Positions 43,195 through 52,253 are shown, numbered from the stretch's first letter. The stretch is DNA of 64,000 nucleotides from DASQYE01 sp035940775 (GCA_035940775.1 DASZEN010000050.1:85853-149852), one strand, 5' to 3'. The notes: generated by a model from the sequence alone, not told the origin. A program made the numbers and translations.

Positions 43195-44643
43195 ATGAGC
43201 AGATCGCTGTCTGACGAAACCATCAATGAAGCAGTCGCGCCGTTGCGGACAGCAAACCTTGCCTTCGGCGCGCTCTACAGGGGCGAGACGGGCCGTCGTC
43301 AACCCGTGCATACCGTCTACGGCGGCGCTCATCTTTTCAAGGCCGATTCCGCACGCCGTCTCGGCGCGCTCGCCCTGCGCTCGCTTGAGCAGTACGCTCC
43401 GGATTTCGTGACGTTCGCCAGGGCCGTACAACTGCCCGGAGCCGAATCGCTGCCGGACGCGGCGGCCCGGTTGGCCCAGCTCAGCGAGCGACTGGCCGAC
43501 AACCCGGAGGCGGTGCGTCAGGAGAACAAGCCCGCATGGTTAGCCTATACGATTTACGCGCGGGTGCTGGAAAAGCTGCGGCGCGAGGCGGTCGAAGACT
43601 TTCGCATAGATTTCGAGGACGGGTACGGCAATCGTCCCGACGCGGAAGAGGACGGGCACGCGGCCGAGGCTGCCAGAGAGGTGGCGCGCGGGCTCTCTTC
43701 CGATACGCTCCCGCCATTCATAGGCATTCGTATCAAGACTTTTACGGAAGAGCTGCGCGAGCGCAGTATTCGCACGCTGGATATTTTCGTCTCCACGCTG
43801 CTCGAAGAGACTGGCGGGAGATTGCCCGATAACTTCGTCGTCACGCTGCCGAAGATCACCATCCCGGAGCAGGTCGCCGCGCTTGTCACTCTATTCGAGG
43901 GGCTTGAAAGGGCGACCGGCACGGCGCCGGGCGCGCTCAAGATGGAGATGATGATCGAGACGACGCAATCGATCATAAACTCGCGCGGAGAGTCGAATCT
44001 TCCGCTCCTTCTGGAAGCAGCGCGCGGGCGTGCCGTGGCCGCCCATTTCGGCACTTACGATTACACGGCCAGTTGCAACGTCACGGCGGCGCACCAGCAC
44101 ATGCTGCACCCTGCCTGCGATTTCGCGCGCCACATGATGCAGGTCGCTTTCGGCGGAACCGGCGTCTGGCTCTCGGACGGCGCGACAAACATCATGCCCG
44201 TCGCGCCGCATCGGGCCGCAGAGGGCGCGGAGGCGCTCACGCCCGCGCAGGTGGACGAGAATCGCGCGGTCGTGCATCGCGCCTGGAAGCTGCACTACGA
44301 CCACATCCAGCATTCCCTGACGAACGCCTATTATCAGGGCTGGGACTTGCATCCGGCTCAGCTTCCGACACGCTACGCGGCCGTCTATGCTTTCTTCCTT
44401 GAAAGCCTCGAAGCGGCCTCTGAGCGGCTCAGCAATTTCGTGGAGAAGGCGGCGAAGGCGACTCTGGTCGGCGATGTCTTCGATGATGCCGCGACGGGCC
44501 AGGGGCTTCTCAACTACTTCCTGCGCGCGATCAACTGCGGCGCGATTACGGAAGAGGAGGCGCTGCGTTTATCGAGCCTCACGCTGGAGGAGCTGCGCTC
44601 CGGCTCGTTCGTCAGGATTCTGAAGAACAGGCAGAATTTGTAG
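43195..44643 (+). CDS. DUF6986 protein, HpcH/HpaI-CitE aldolase-like
   Basis: 482 residues from ATG at 43195 with GAGGT upstream. A TIM-barrel of the citrate-lyase-beta/malate-synthase-like superfamily: DFRIDFEDGYGNRP (acidic metal site), FIGIRIKTF, VVTLPKITIPEQV, LKMEMMIETTQSII and YYQGWDLHPAQLPTRY. Such enzymes form or split C-C bonds of 2-oxo acids or acyl-CoA with Mg2+. It lies convergent to the purine degradation operon, whose end product after allantoicase is ureidoglycolate/glyoxylate. I infer a role in using that C2 unit; this is not proven. Confidence 0.78.
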   Translation: MSRSLSDETINEAVAPLRTANLAFGALYRGETGRRQPVHTVYGGAHLFKADSARRLGALALRSLEQYAPDFVTFARAVQLPGAESLPDAAARLAQLSERLADNPEAVRQENKPAWLAYTIYARVLEKLRREAVEDFRIDFEDGYGNRPDAEEDGHAAEAAREVARGLSSDTLPPFIGIRIKTFTEELRERSIRTLDIFVSTLLEETGGRLPDNFVVTLPKITIPEQVAALVTLFEGLERATGTAPGALKMEMMIETTQSIINSRGESNLPLLLEAARGRAVAAHFGTYDYTASCNVTAAHQHMLHPACDFARHMMQVAFGGTGVWLSDGATNIMPVAPHRAAEGAEALTPAQVDENRAVVHRAWKLHYDHIQHSLTNAYYQGWDLHPAQLPTRYAAVYAFFLESLEAASERLSNFVEKAAKATLVGDVFDDAATGQGLLNYFLRAINCGAITEEEALRLSSLTLEELRSGSFVRILKNRQNL

Positions 44644-44734
44644 CAGCTCTCAGGAACTTAGACGGCGCGGCAATCGTACCAACAAAAAATGTGGCCCGTT
44701 TGGACGCTCAGCCTATTGCGAATGAGGTCTTCAA

Positions 44735-45274
44735 ATGTATTGTCCAAGATGCAGCCAGCAACAGGTCTCGGATGATGTCCGCTTCTGTTCGCGTTGTGGC
44801 TTCAAGCTCGGCGTGGTGGCAGATTTGCTCCGGACGGATGGCGCTGCGGTGAAAGGCAAAGGAGGAGGAGGAGCGGCGTCGGCCGTTCCCACCCTGATCG
44901 CGCTGACGATGCTCTTCCTTTCGCTGCTGGCGGTCGCCGCGAGCCTCACCTACCTCGGCCCCCAATCATCACAGATGAGGACTTTCGCCATTTTCATCAC
45001 CGTCATCTCGTTCATCTTTTTACTCTCGACAAGTCCGTGGCGATTGTTTCGCAAGCTGTTTTCGGAGGATATACAGTATGCGAAAGCCGATCATCCGGCA
45101 TCGCAGGCCGCGCCCGGCTCGATCAGGCAAGCCAGCTGGCCCGCAGAGACGGCCTTGCCACCGGCGCAGACCCTTCCGATCGCGGGCTTCAGTCCGCAGC
45201 GAGTGAACACGGCGGAGATGATTCAGCCGCCGAGCGTTACGGAGCACACGACGAAGCTGCTCGGCGATGAATAG
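44735..45274 (+). CDS. Zinc-ribbon membrane protein
   Basis: 179 residues with GAGGT six bases before the ATG. N-terminal zinc ribbon YCPRCSQQQVSDDVRFCSRC (four Cys), a Gly-rich linker, two transmembrane helices (about 50-70 and 80-98), and a cytoplasmic Pro/Ala-rich tail. Such zinc_ribbon_2 membrane proteins are common and uncharacterised. The gene ends nine bases from the convergent puuD-like gene. Confidence 0.75.
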   Translation: MYCPRCSQQQVSDDVRFCSRCGFKLGVVADLLRTDGAAVKGKGGGGAASAVPTLIALTMLFLSLLAVAASLTYLGPQSSQMRTFAIFITVISFIFLLSTSPWRLFRKLFSEDIQYAKADHPASQAAPGSIRQASWPAETALPPAQTLPIAGFSPQRVNTAEMIQPPSVTEHTTKLLGDE

Positions 45275-45283
45275 TCGATAGCC

Positions 45284-46093
45284 TCATACCCTTCGGAGAA
45301 GGTGAGCCGCGCCCCAGCCCAAAAGGATCAACGCCGCGAGGATGGCCCAGTTGTACCTGTCCCCGTAGGTCGCCGATGGGAAATGGTTGCTAATCATGGT
45401 GAAGACCAGCGGCACGACCATGTAAGTGTTGTGTTTCGAGCGCAGCTTGGCCCGCGCCGCCAATGTCTCGTCCGGCTGCTTCCCTTCACTTACGGCGGCG
45501 ATCATGCGGCGCTGCGCCGGTAGAATACGCATCCAGACGTTGGCCGCCATGATCGTGCCGAACATCGCGCCGACGTGAATATAGGCGGCGCGCCCGCTCA
45601 TCACGCGGCTGAGACCGTAGGCGACGCCGACCACCATCAGGTAAGCGAGGGCCGCGAACACCATCTCCGAGCGGACGAGCGGCGTCAGGCACAAGAGGTC
45701 ATAGACTATCCAGGCGACGACGAGCAGGCCGAGGCCGATGGCCGTTGCGGCACCAACGCTAATGTCGCGCACGTCCCTGTCCACGAGCGCGCCGCCCATG
45801 TAGTAGACGAGGGTGAGCAAGACCATGCCGCTCACCCACGTCAGCAACGCCTCGTAGCGGAACCAATGCAGTTTATGCCTGCCCGGTATCTTCTGCTTTT
45901 CAACCACGTAGAACCCGCCGCTGTGAACCATCCAGACCTGGCGCGGCCCGGCCCCCTTCGCTTCATCACCGGCCAACTGGCCGTCGAGCCACGTGAACAG
46001 GTAGGTCTGGCCGATCCAGAGGATACCGGTGAAGACGTGGAACCAGCGCGCAAACAGGTTGAGCCATTCGCTCGTGTTGGGGTCGAGTTTCAT
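45284..46093 (-). CDS. puuD: Membrane urate oxidase, PuuD-type (no cytochrome domain)
   Basis: 269 residues with about seven or eight helices, matching the N-terminal urate hydroxylase membrane domain (PF06181): WLNLFARWFHVFTGILWIGQ at the start, GPRQVWMVHSGGFYVVEKQK and IHVGAMFGTIMAANVWMRIL. PuuD oxidises urate to 5-hydroxyisourate. Characterised PuuD carries a C-terminal cytochrome c; it is absent here, so electrons must go to a separate carrier. Last gene of the purine operon, three bases after uraH. Confidence 0.88.
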   Translation of the reverse strand: MKLDPNTSEWLNLFARWFHVFTGILWIGQTYLFTWLDGQLAGDEAKGAGPRQVWMVHSGGFYVVEKQKIPGRHKLHWFRYEALLTWVSGMVLLTLVYYMGGALVDRDVRDISVGAATAIGLGLLVVAWIVYDLLCLTPLVRSEMVFAALAYLMVVGVAYGLSRVMSGRAAYIHVGAMFGTIMAANVWMRILPAQRRMIAAVSEGKQPDETLAARAKLRSKHNTYMVVPLVFTMISNHFPSATYGDRYNWAILAALILLGWGAAHLLRRV

Positions 46094-46096
46094 CTG

Positions 46097-46441
46097 TTAG
46101 CTCCCGCGATAGGTCGAGTACCCGTACGGATTGAGCAGCAGCGGAACGTGATAATGCTGGTCGCCGTCACGCACGCTGAAAAGGATGGTCACCTCCGGGT
46201 AAAAGCCCTCCATATTTTGCGATGCGAAGTAGGCTCCCGTCTGGAAGGTGAGCCGGTAGGTCGCTTCGGCGAGCGGCGTGTTTTCGGGAAGAAGCTCTTT
46301 GAGCCGCCCGTCCGCGTCCGTCACGCCGCGCCCGAGAACTTTCCATTCATCGTCGGCCGCGCGCAGCTCTAAAACCACGGCGACGCCGCTCGCGGGACGG
46401 CCCCTCGAAGTGTCCAGTACGTGTGTGGTTATGGCGCTCAT
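46097..46441 (-). CDS. uraH: 5-hydroxyisourate hydrolase
   Basis: 114 residues, the transthyretin-like HIU hydrolase size. It starts ITTHVLDTSRGRPASGV (catalytic His region), has GRLKEL and YFPE-like FYPEVTILF, and ends with the family signature PYGYSTYRGS. It converts 5-hydroxyisourate to OHCU. Its ATG overlaps the uraD stop (ATGA). Confidence 0.95.
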   Translation of the reverse strand: MSAITTHVLDTSRGRPASGVAVVLELRAADDEWKVLGRGVTDADGRLKELLPENTPLAEATYRLTFQTGAYFASQNMEGFYPEVTILFSVRDGDQHYHVPLLLNPYGYSTYRGS

Positions 46442-46950
46442 TCTTCAAACAATTTCCCGAGCCGCAGGCGTGTGATGCGCTGCTGCTCGCGGGCGGCGAC
46501 GCGCAGCTCCGTCTCAACGTCATTGCTCAGGCGCTCCCTGAGAAGCGCGAGCAGCTCTTCGGTCGTCCGGCCCGTCGCGCAGACGATGTAGATAAATCCG
46601 AACCGCTCTTCGTAAACTCGATTCAGGGCGGCGAGTTCCAGGAGCGAGCCCTGCGCGGCGTCGCGCGTTCCGGCCTGCTCCTGTTCAGACCACCGCGCGG
46701 CCTCGGCCGATTGGGCCAATGCAGCCTTTCGCTCTCCGATCTTCGGGTGACTGCTGAAAGCCTCAAGCCAGTCGCGCGTCTCCAACTCCGACCAGACGCG
46801 GTCTGCGGCCTCAAGCAACTCGTCCATCCCTTTGAAAGGACGAAGGGCGGCCATGCGCTCGGCCCAACGCGACGAGCCGCAGCATTTGAGAAGCTGCGCC
46901 GCGGCCTCATCGCGCCCGAGCGAGTTTAAGGATTCAAGCCCCGGCTTCAA
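46438..46950 (-). CDS. uraD: OHCU decarboxylase
   Basis: 170 residues. Family motifs SSRWAERMAALRPF, SHPKIGERKA (catalytic His) and FGFIYIVCATGRTTEELLAL are intact. It decarboxylates OHCU to S-allantoin. The start TTG at 46950 overlaps the allantoicase stop, in keeping with tight coupling along the operon. Confidence 0.94.
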   Translation of the reverse strand: MKPGLESLNSLGRDEAAAQLLKCCGSSRWAERMAALRPFKGMDELLEAADRVWSELETRDWLEAFSSHPKIGERKAALAQSAEAARWSEQEQAGTRDAAQGSLLELAALNRVYEERFGFIYIVCATGRTTEELLALLRERLSNDVETELRVAAREQQRITRLRLGKLFEE

Positions 46951-47972
46951 AAACCTTCTCTCCCCTCTACGACCCCCATCGCGCGCAAACGGCTGACGCC
47001 GCCATCCGGATAGATGTTGAAGCGCAGGTGCGTCGATGGGCCCACATCCGCAAGCTCTTCCTCGAAGAAGTGGCGCGTGTGGGCCTGCAAGAGGGCGCGC
47101 GGCAGTATCTCTTTCCAGGCGAGCGTGGCCGTTATGGCGGCGGCTGCTTCATCCGATGCTTTACCGGCGGGCGCATCGACGCCTTCGAGCGAACAACTCT
47201 CCGGAAAATTCCCCTTGAAGTGGGAAGTGTCAACCTCCAGTCGCCGCAGGCGGCCGCGCGTGCCGAGGCGTATGACGACCCAATCGTGGCCGGGGCCGCG
47301 CCGCCGCTTCGTTTCCCAACCGTCGCTCATGTTTAGGGCCCGTCCCGGCATAATCAGATTATGGCGATGGCCGAAGAACATATCGCTGCAAGAGAGGACG
47401 AGCCCGCCGTGCTCGACGGCCGCCAGGTCAAGCTCTCCGCCCCTGCGCGCGAGCCTGGGCCAATCCGGCATGACCTCGCCGTAGACGCGAAGGCGGGCCA
47501 CGCCTCCGTCCGGGTATATCCTGAAGCGCAGGTGCGTGAAACGTCCCGCATCCTGAACCCCGAACGGATTGAGCGCGTCGCCCTGAAGCTTTGAGACGGG
47601 AAGAATCTCCGTCCACACGGTCGAAGGGTCGGTCAATCGCTCGACAGTCCCCTGATGGCCCTCTACGGCGCAAGCTTCGAGCGAGCAATGCTCGGGATAG
47701 TTGCCCTTGAAGTGACTGGTATCAACGATCACCCCGTGAATGCGCCCGGCGAGACCGAGCCGGATAAGACACCAATCATAGCCGGGCGTGCGACGCCGCC
47801 GCGACTCCCATCCATCCATCCATTTCCCGAGGTCTGTGTACTTACCCTCTATGAAGACGGGCTGGCTCGCCCTGAGCAGGTTCTCTTTGGGCGCGAAGAA
47901 CTCGTCGGAGGCATAGAGCACGGCTCCGCCCAGACGCTCCCCGGCCAGATCAACCAGTTCCTTGAAATCCAT
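46947..47972 (-). CDS. alc: Allantoicase
   Basis: 341 residues made of two homologous jelly-roll halves. Each half repeats the same pattern: NLLRASQPVFIEGKYTDLGK..GWESRRRRTPGYDW..VDTSHFKGNYPEHCSLE in the first, and NLIMPGRALNMSDGWETKRR..VDTSHFKGNFPESCSLEG in the second. It hydrolyses allantoate to ureidoglycolate and urea. ATG at 47972 overlaps the allantoinase stop by one base. Confidence 0.94.
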   Translation of the reverse strand: MDFKELVDLAGERLGGAVLYASDEFFAPKENLLRASQPVFIEGKYTDLGKWMDGWESRRRRTPGYDWCLIRLGLAGRIHGVIVDTSHFKGNYPEHCSLEACAVEGHQGTVERLTDPSTVWTEILPVSKLQGDALNPFGVQDAGRFTHLRFRIYPDGGVARLRVYGEVMPDWPRLARRGGELDLAAVEHGGLVLSCSDMFFGHRHNLIMPGRALNMSDGWETKRRRGPGHDWVVIRLGTRGRLRRLEVDTSHFKGNFPESCSLEGVDAPAGKASDEAAAAITATLAWKEILPRALLQAHTRHFFEEELADVGPSTHLRFNIYPDGGVSRLRAMGVVEGREGF

Positions 47973-49354
47973 CAATCGTAATCTCCTCGCACAAGCAGCG
48001 CGCCCGCGGGCTCAGGCGCAAACCGACCGCGATCATAAATTTTTTCGCCCCTGAGATAAGTCGTCTCGACCACCCCGCGCAGCGTCAGGCCATTGTACGG
48101 CGTGAGCTTGTGGCGATGCTCGATTACGGAAGGCTCGACGCGAAAGGTCGCGTCCGTATTAAAGATCACGATGTCCGCATCATGGCCCACAATAATGGCT
48201 CCCTTGCGATGGGCGAGACGGACGAGGCGCGCCGGAGCGCGCGCCATCCACTCGATCAATCTCTCTATTGAAAAGCCGCGCTCGCGCGCCATCGTCCACA
48301 TGACCGGCAGCCTTAACTGCAAGGAAGAGATGCCGCCCCACGCCTCCATAAAATCGCCCGTGTCCCTGCGCTTCATCTCGGGGGGGCACGGCGAATGATC
48401 CGAAACGACCATATCTATCAAGCCTTCGGAGAGCGCGTCCCAGAGCCGCTCATTATTCTCGCGCTCGCGTATGGGCGGGCAACATTTAAACTCGGTCGCG
48501 CCCGTGGGCACATCCCCGGCGGCGAAGCATAGATAATGAGGGCAGGTCTCAACCGTCAGGGGCATCCCCGCCGCCCTGGCCTCGCGCAAAGGGGCGAGCG
48601 CGTCCGACGATGAATGATGAACTATGTGAAGCCGCGTGCCATACTCGCGGCTCAAACGTATGATGAGCGCGACCGCCTCGTTCTCAGCCGCGCGTGGCCG
48701 CGAGCTTAAAAAAGTCTCGTAGCGGCGCGGGTCATTCCCGTCCATTCGCGCGGCACGTTCGAGCGCCTCTTCAATCGGCCCCGGCAGCTCCGCATGGACG
48801 ATCAGCACCGCCCCCAGACTTTTCAGCTCCGGCAGCGCGCGGCGCAGCTCAGCCTCAGTCACGTTTGGAAACTCGTCGACGCCCGAATGCACCAGGAAGC
48901 ATTTGAACCCGGCCACGCCCGCGTCGTAGAGCGGCCGCAACTCCGCAAAATTCCCAGGCACGACGCCGCCCCAGAACCCCACATCGACGTGGCATCTGCT
49001 TCGGGCCGCTTCCAGCTTCGACTCTAAGCCTTCGAGCGTCGTGGTCGGCGGAATGCTATTGAGCGGCATCTCTACGAGAGTCGTCACGCCGCCCGCCGCA
49101 GCCGCCCGCGTCGCCGTCTCAAAACCCTCCCAATGGGTGCGGCCCGGCTCGTTGATGTGTACGTGCGTGTCGACGAGCCCCGGCATCACGATCGAATCAT
49201 CACGAGCCTCCACAACCACGGCGCATTCTCGCGGCACATCTTCGAGTGGGCCCACGGCCAGGATGCGCCCGTCGCGAATGCGTATGGAGGCCGGGCGGGT
49301 TCCTTCTGCGGTGACGACCCGCTGGCCGCGTATGCAAAGGTCTGTCGAACTCAT
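47972..49354 (-). CDS. allB: Allantoinase
   Basis: 460 residues of the cyclic amidohydrolase family. Metal site VDTHVHINEPGRTHWEGFET, the carbamylated lysine in GFKCFLVHSG, VHAELPG, LHIVHHSSSDAL and the SDHSPCPPEMK motif of allantoinases are all present. It opens allantoin to allantoate. No clear ribosome site precedes the ATG; a short GCAGGC-type repeat lies in the 43-base gap to the upstream gene. Confidence 0.94.
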   Translation of the reverse strand: MSSTDLCIRGQRVVTAEGTRPASIRIRDGRILAVGPLEDVPRECAVVVEARDDSIVMPGLVDTHVHINEPGRTHWEGFETATRAAAAGGVTTLVEMPLNSIPPTTTLEGLESKLEAARSRCHVDVGFWGGVVPGNFAELRPLYDAGVAGFKCFLVHSGVDEFPNVTEAELRRALPELKSLGAVLIVHAELPGPIEEALERAARMDGNDPRRYETFLSSRPRAAENEAVALIIRLSREYGTRLHIVHHSSSDALAPLREARAAGMPLTVETCPHYLCFAAGDVPTGATEFKCCPPIRERENNERLWDALSEGLIDMVVSDHSPCPPEMKRRDTGDFMEAWGGISSLQLRLPVMWTMARERGFSIERLIEWMARAPARLVRLAHRKGAIIVGHDADIVIFNTDATFRVEPSVIEHRHKLTPYNGLTLRGVVETTYLRGEKIYDRGRFAPEPAGALLVRGDYD

Positions 49355-49397
49355 AAGTTAGCAGGCAGCAGGCAGCCGCAGCAGCGTTCATCCCTAC

Positions 49398-50273
49398 TCA
49401 GATGGAAGCCTTCAGTTGCAGCAGAAAATCTTCAAGGACGTTGGCCGCCACGCGCAGCCGATAGTTGGCCGTGGAGCGAATGTCGTCAATCGGGGCTATC
49501 TCTTTAGAGAGCGATTCCCTTGCAGCCCTGATGAGCCCCGCGTCGAGCCGCTGCCCTTTCAAGATATTCTCGGTCTGAGTGGCCCGAACGACGGTCGGGG
49601 CGACGCTCCCGAGGGCGATGCGTATCTCTTCGATTCGCCCGCCTTCGAGGTGGGCCGCGCCCGCCAGACATATCTTGGAGATCGCCTGCGCCTTGCGCGT
49701 GCCGACCTTGCGATAGTAATGATGGCGGCGCGCGCTTCCGGACTTGCGCGGCAGGCGAATGCGACCGAGCAGCTCTTCGGCGCGCATGCTCATTTGCTTA
49801 TAGCCCGTATGAAACCCTTGATAAGAGACCCGGCGCGCGCCCGCCGCCGACAGCAATTCAAGCTCGGCGTCGTAGGCCAGCAGCGCCGGGGGCGAATCCG
49901 CTGCCGGGGAAGCGTTGGCGATATTTCCCCCGAGCGTGCCGCGATTCTGAATCGCGAGCCCGCCCGTCTCGCTCGCCGCCCGGCAGAGCATCGGGAACTC
50001 CCTTTGCAAAACCTCGCTGCGCCGGACATCCGTATAGGTCGTCAAAGCGCCCAGCGTGACGTGCTCCTCAGAGACCTCGACGCCGCGCAACTCGCCCATA
50101 TTTCGTATGTTGAGGAAACGATTGTGCGCGAGCCGTCCGGCCTCGAACAACACCATCAAATCCGTCCCACCGGCGAAAGGCCGCCACACGCCCGGCTCCT
50201 CCGCCAGCAGCGCGAGCGCCTCGCCCAGGTCTTTCGGAGTCTTCAGCTCGTAGTCAGGAAGATAAGCACGCAC
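49398..50273 (-). CDS. xdhB: Xanthine dehydrogenase FAD-binding subunit
   Basis: 291 residues from a GTG start. FAD_binding_5 domain: PFAGGTDLMVLFEAGR, TLGALTTYTDV, QNRGTLGGNIANASPAADSP (exactly the isoalloxazine loop) and a CO_dehydrogenase C-terminal FAD domain (KVGTRKAQAISKICLAG). It transfers electrons from the FeS subunit to NAD or another acceptor. It lies apart from the Mo and FeS subunit genes, beyond an M2 peptidase gene and a long hairpin. Confidence 0.93.
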   Translation of the reverse strand: MRAYLPDYELKTPKDLGEALALLAEEPGVWRPFAGGTDLMVLFEAGRLAHNRFLNIRNMGELRGVEVSEEHVTLGALTTYTDVRRSEVLQREFPMLCRAASETGGLAIQNRGTLGGNIANASPAADSPPALLAYDAELELLSAAGARRVSYQGFHTGYKQMSMRAEELLGRIRLPRKSGSARRHHYYRKVGTRKAQAISKICLAGAAHLEGGRIEEIRIALGSVAPTVVRATQTENILKGQRLDAGLIRAARESLSKEIAPIDDIRSTANYRLRVAANVLEDFLLQLKASI

Positions 50274-50281
50274 CTGGAATT

Positions 50282-50374
50282 AGGGATGAGGGCCGCAGGG
50301 ATGAGGGATGAAAGAAGGATTATTCAACTTGAATAGTCACACTTTCATCCCTCATCGCTGCCGCCCTCATCCCT
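50282..50374. repeat. 33-bp near-perfect inverted repeat
   Basis: Arms 50282-50314 and 50342-50374 match in reverse complement with two mismatches; the loop holds a further small palindrome TATTCAA-C-TTGAATA. The left arm contains AGGGATGAGGG twice. On the minus transcript it stands between the M2 peptidase stop and the xdhB GTG, ending nine bases before that start. Confidence 0.85.
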
Positions 50375-50384
50375 TAGTTCCTCC

Positions 50385-50413
50385 CTTCGTTGCTCGCTTC
50401 GTTGCTCGCTTCG
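50385..50413. repeat. 12-bp tandem repeat
   Basis: CTTCGTTGCTCG occurs twice in tandem plus a five-base partial copy, directly after the M2 peptidase stop codon. Confidence 0.8.
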
Positions 50414-50414
50414 C

Positions 50415-52253
50415 TTACATAGTATATTTGCGCCCGGCGTTGACCTTCTTCAGGTAATCCATGAGCGGAGCGAAATACCTGACCATCGCTTTGGCGCTCA
50501 GGTCTTCGCCGGTCTTTTCCCTGAGCACCACGCGCCAATCGCGCGAGCTGCCCGGCCGCATGATCGCGCGCAGGAATTCGCCGACCTCGCGACTGCCGTA
50601 ATAGTTGGTCGCGTGCGGGTCTTGTTTGAGAATATTGCGTGCGATGTGATCGTGAAGCTGGAAGAGCAGCACATTCGCCAGCGCGTAGTCGTAATACTGC
50701 GCCGGGTCGTCGTTGATGTGCGTCTTCGTGCAGGCGTCGCAGTATTCCTCGCCGCGCTCGGCGGGCGGCGCGATGCCCTGATACTCCCTGGCCAGCTCCC
50801 ACCAGCGTCGGTTGTACTGATTCGCGGGCAGGTTCTTATCGTAAAGCTCGTACTCGAAGCGGGACATTGTCTCGGTCGCAAAGGGCATATAGGCGACGTA
50901 GTTCAGCGCCTCCTTCAGGAGCACCTGCATCTCGTCAACCTTCGCATCGCGCGAGGCCAGCCCGCGCGCCTCCAGAAACGGCTTCTGCATCGCGGCCAGC
51001 CCCATCAGCGTGCCCATCGCTTCGTGGTAGGCGCGGTTCGCCCCCTCGCGCATCAGCGGCGGCACATCCGGGTTGGTGTAAGTAAGGTAGTAATAGATGT
51101 GGCCCAGCTCGTGATGGGCCGTCTCGTACCATTCGGCGTTTGCCTCGACGCTCATCAGCGAGCGCACGTCCGATTCCAGATCCATGTGCCATGCGCTGGC
51201 GTGCGTATTCTTTTTGTAGGGCGCGTTGGCCGGAGCCGGATAGAGCGAAGATTTCTCCCAGAAGCTTTGCGGGAGTTTCGGATACCCGAGGCTCACGTAA
51301 AAATCCTCGCCCTGTTTGACGACCCACTCGGCCGACTTGTCTTTGAGCGCGGCGTCCACATCCAGGCCGGAAACTGAAACCATCGCGCTCCAATCCTGGG
51401 CCCAACGGTTGGGAAGCCAGTCGGCCGGAATCAGTTCGGGCACGGGCGCGTTATAGCGCTTCGCCAGCTCGTAGCGCGCGTAGGTGTGCAGCTCTCTGTA
51501 GAGCGGGCGCAACTCCCTGTTGATGTCGTCCATCAGCTTCATCATCTCTTCGGTCGTCATCCCGTAGTCCGAGACCTGATAACTGAAGTATGATTTGTAG
51601 CCGAGCGGCTGGACGACGGCGTTGCGTAGTCTTTGCAGGTTGACGAGTCCGGGCTTCAAGACCTTCCCGACCTCTTTGGACGCGAGCCAGGCTTTGCGGC
51701 GCTCGTCCGGATTGTTGGAGGTACGCAGGATTTCGTCGATCTGGTTCGGCGTCACGGGTTTTCCGTCGATCTTGAACTCGAACCCGTAGAGTTTTTCCGT
51801 CTGCGCGGTCTCGGCGGCGATCCGTTCTTTGACCAGCCCTTTGGCCGTCTCGGGGCTTTCGGCCGCCGCGTAGAGAATATTCTGTAGCTGCTTGACCTGA
51901 AGCGGCGTCAATCGCTCCTTCTGCTTTAAGAATCGCGTCGCCGCCTCTATGTTCGTCTTGCTTCCGGTGAAGGCCGTCAGGTTTCCCAGAGCCTCGTTGG
52001 TCGCTTTGGCGTTGGTCTGGTCGCCCTCTACGATCCTGGTATTGGAGGCCCATTCGGCCTGCTGATACGTGTAGCGCAGCTTCAGGTATTGGGCCGTGTA
52101 TTCGTCAATGAACTTCTGAGCCTCTGCGCGGGCGCCCGTCTCTTTCGGCGACTGCTGCTGCTGCTGGCCGCTCGTCGGCACAGTCAAGCATAGAACCAAC
52201 AGCACCAGCATGAGGCTCGTCGCCCGCTTCAAATGAGATGATCGCTTCTTCAT
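50415..52253 (-). CDS. M2-family metallopeptidase (ACE-like peptidyl dipeptidase)
   Basis: 612 residues from the ATG at 52253 (GGGAGG seven bases upstream). Signal peptide (LMLVLLVLCLTVPTSGQ) and Gln-rich spacer. The peptidase fold carries the gluzincin motif H381-E-L-G-H385 (AHHELGHIYYYL) and the third ligand Glu in REGANRAYHEAMG. The C-terminal half has PPAERGEEYCDACTK and FLRAIMRPGSSRDWR. Angiotensin-converting-enzyme homologues remove C-terminal dipeptides. It acts outside the cytoplasm, so its position inside the purine operon is not explained by the pathway. Confidence 0.93.
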   Translation of the reverse strand: MKKRSSHLKRATSLMLVLLVLCLTVPTSGQQQQQSPKETGARAEAQKFIDEYTAQYLKLRYTYQQAEWASNTRIVEGDQTNAKATNEALGNLTAFTGSKTNIEAATRFLKQKERLTPLQVKQLQNILYAAAESPETAKGLVKERIAAETAQTEKLYGFEFKIDGKPVTPNQIDEILRTSNNPDERRKAWLASKEVGKVLKPGLVNLQRLRNAVVQPLGYKSYFSYQVSDYGMTTEEMMKLMDDINRELRPLYRELHTYARYELAKRYNAPVPELIPADWLPNRWAQDWSAMVSVSGLDVDAALKDKSAEWVVKQGEDFYVSLGYPKLPQSFWEKSSLYPAPANAPYKKNTHASAWHMDLESDVRSLMSVEANAEWYETAHHELGHIYYYLTYTNPDVPPLMREGANRAYHEAMGTLMGLAAMQKPFLEARGLASRDAKVDEMQVLLKEALNYVAYMPFATETMSRFEYELYDKNLPANQYNRRWWELAREYQGIAPPAERGEEYCDACTKTHINDDPAQYYDYALANVLLFQLHDHIARNILKQDPHATNYYGSREVGEFLRAIMRPGSSRDWRVVLREKTGEDLSAKAMVRYFAPLMDYLKKVNAGRKYTM

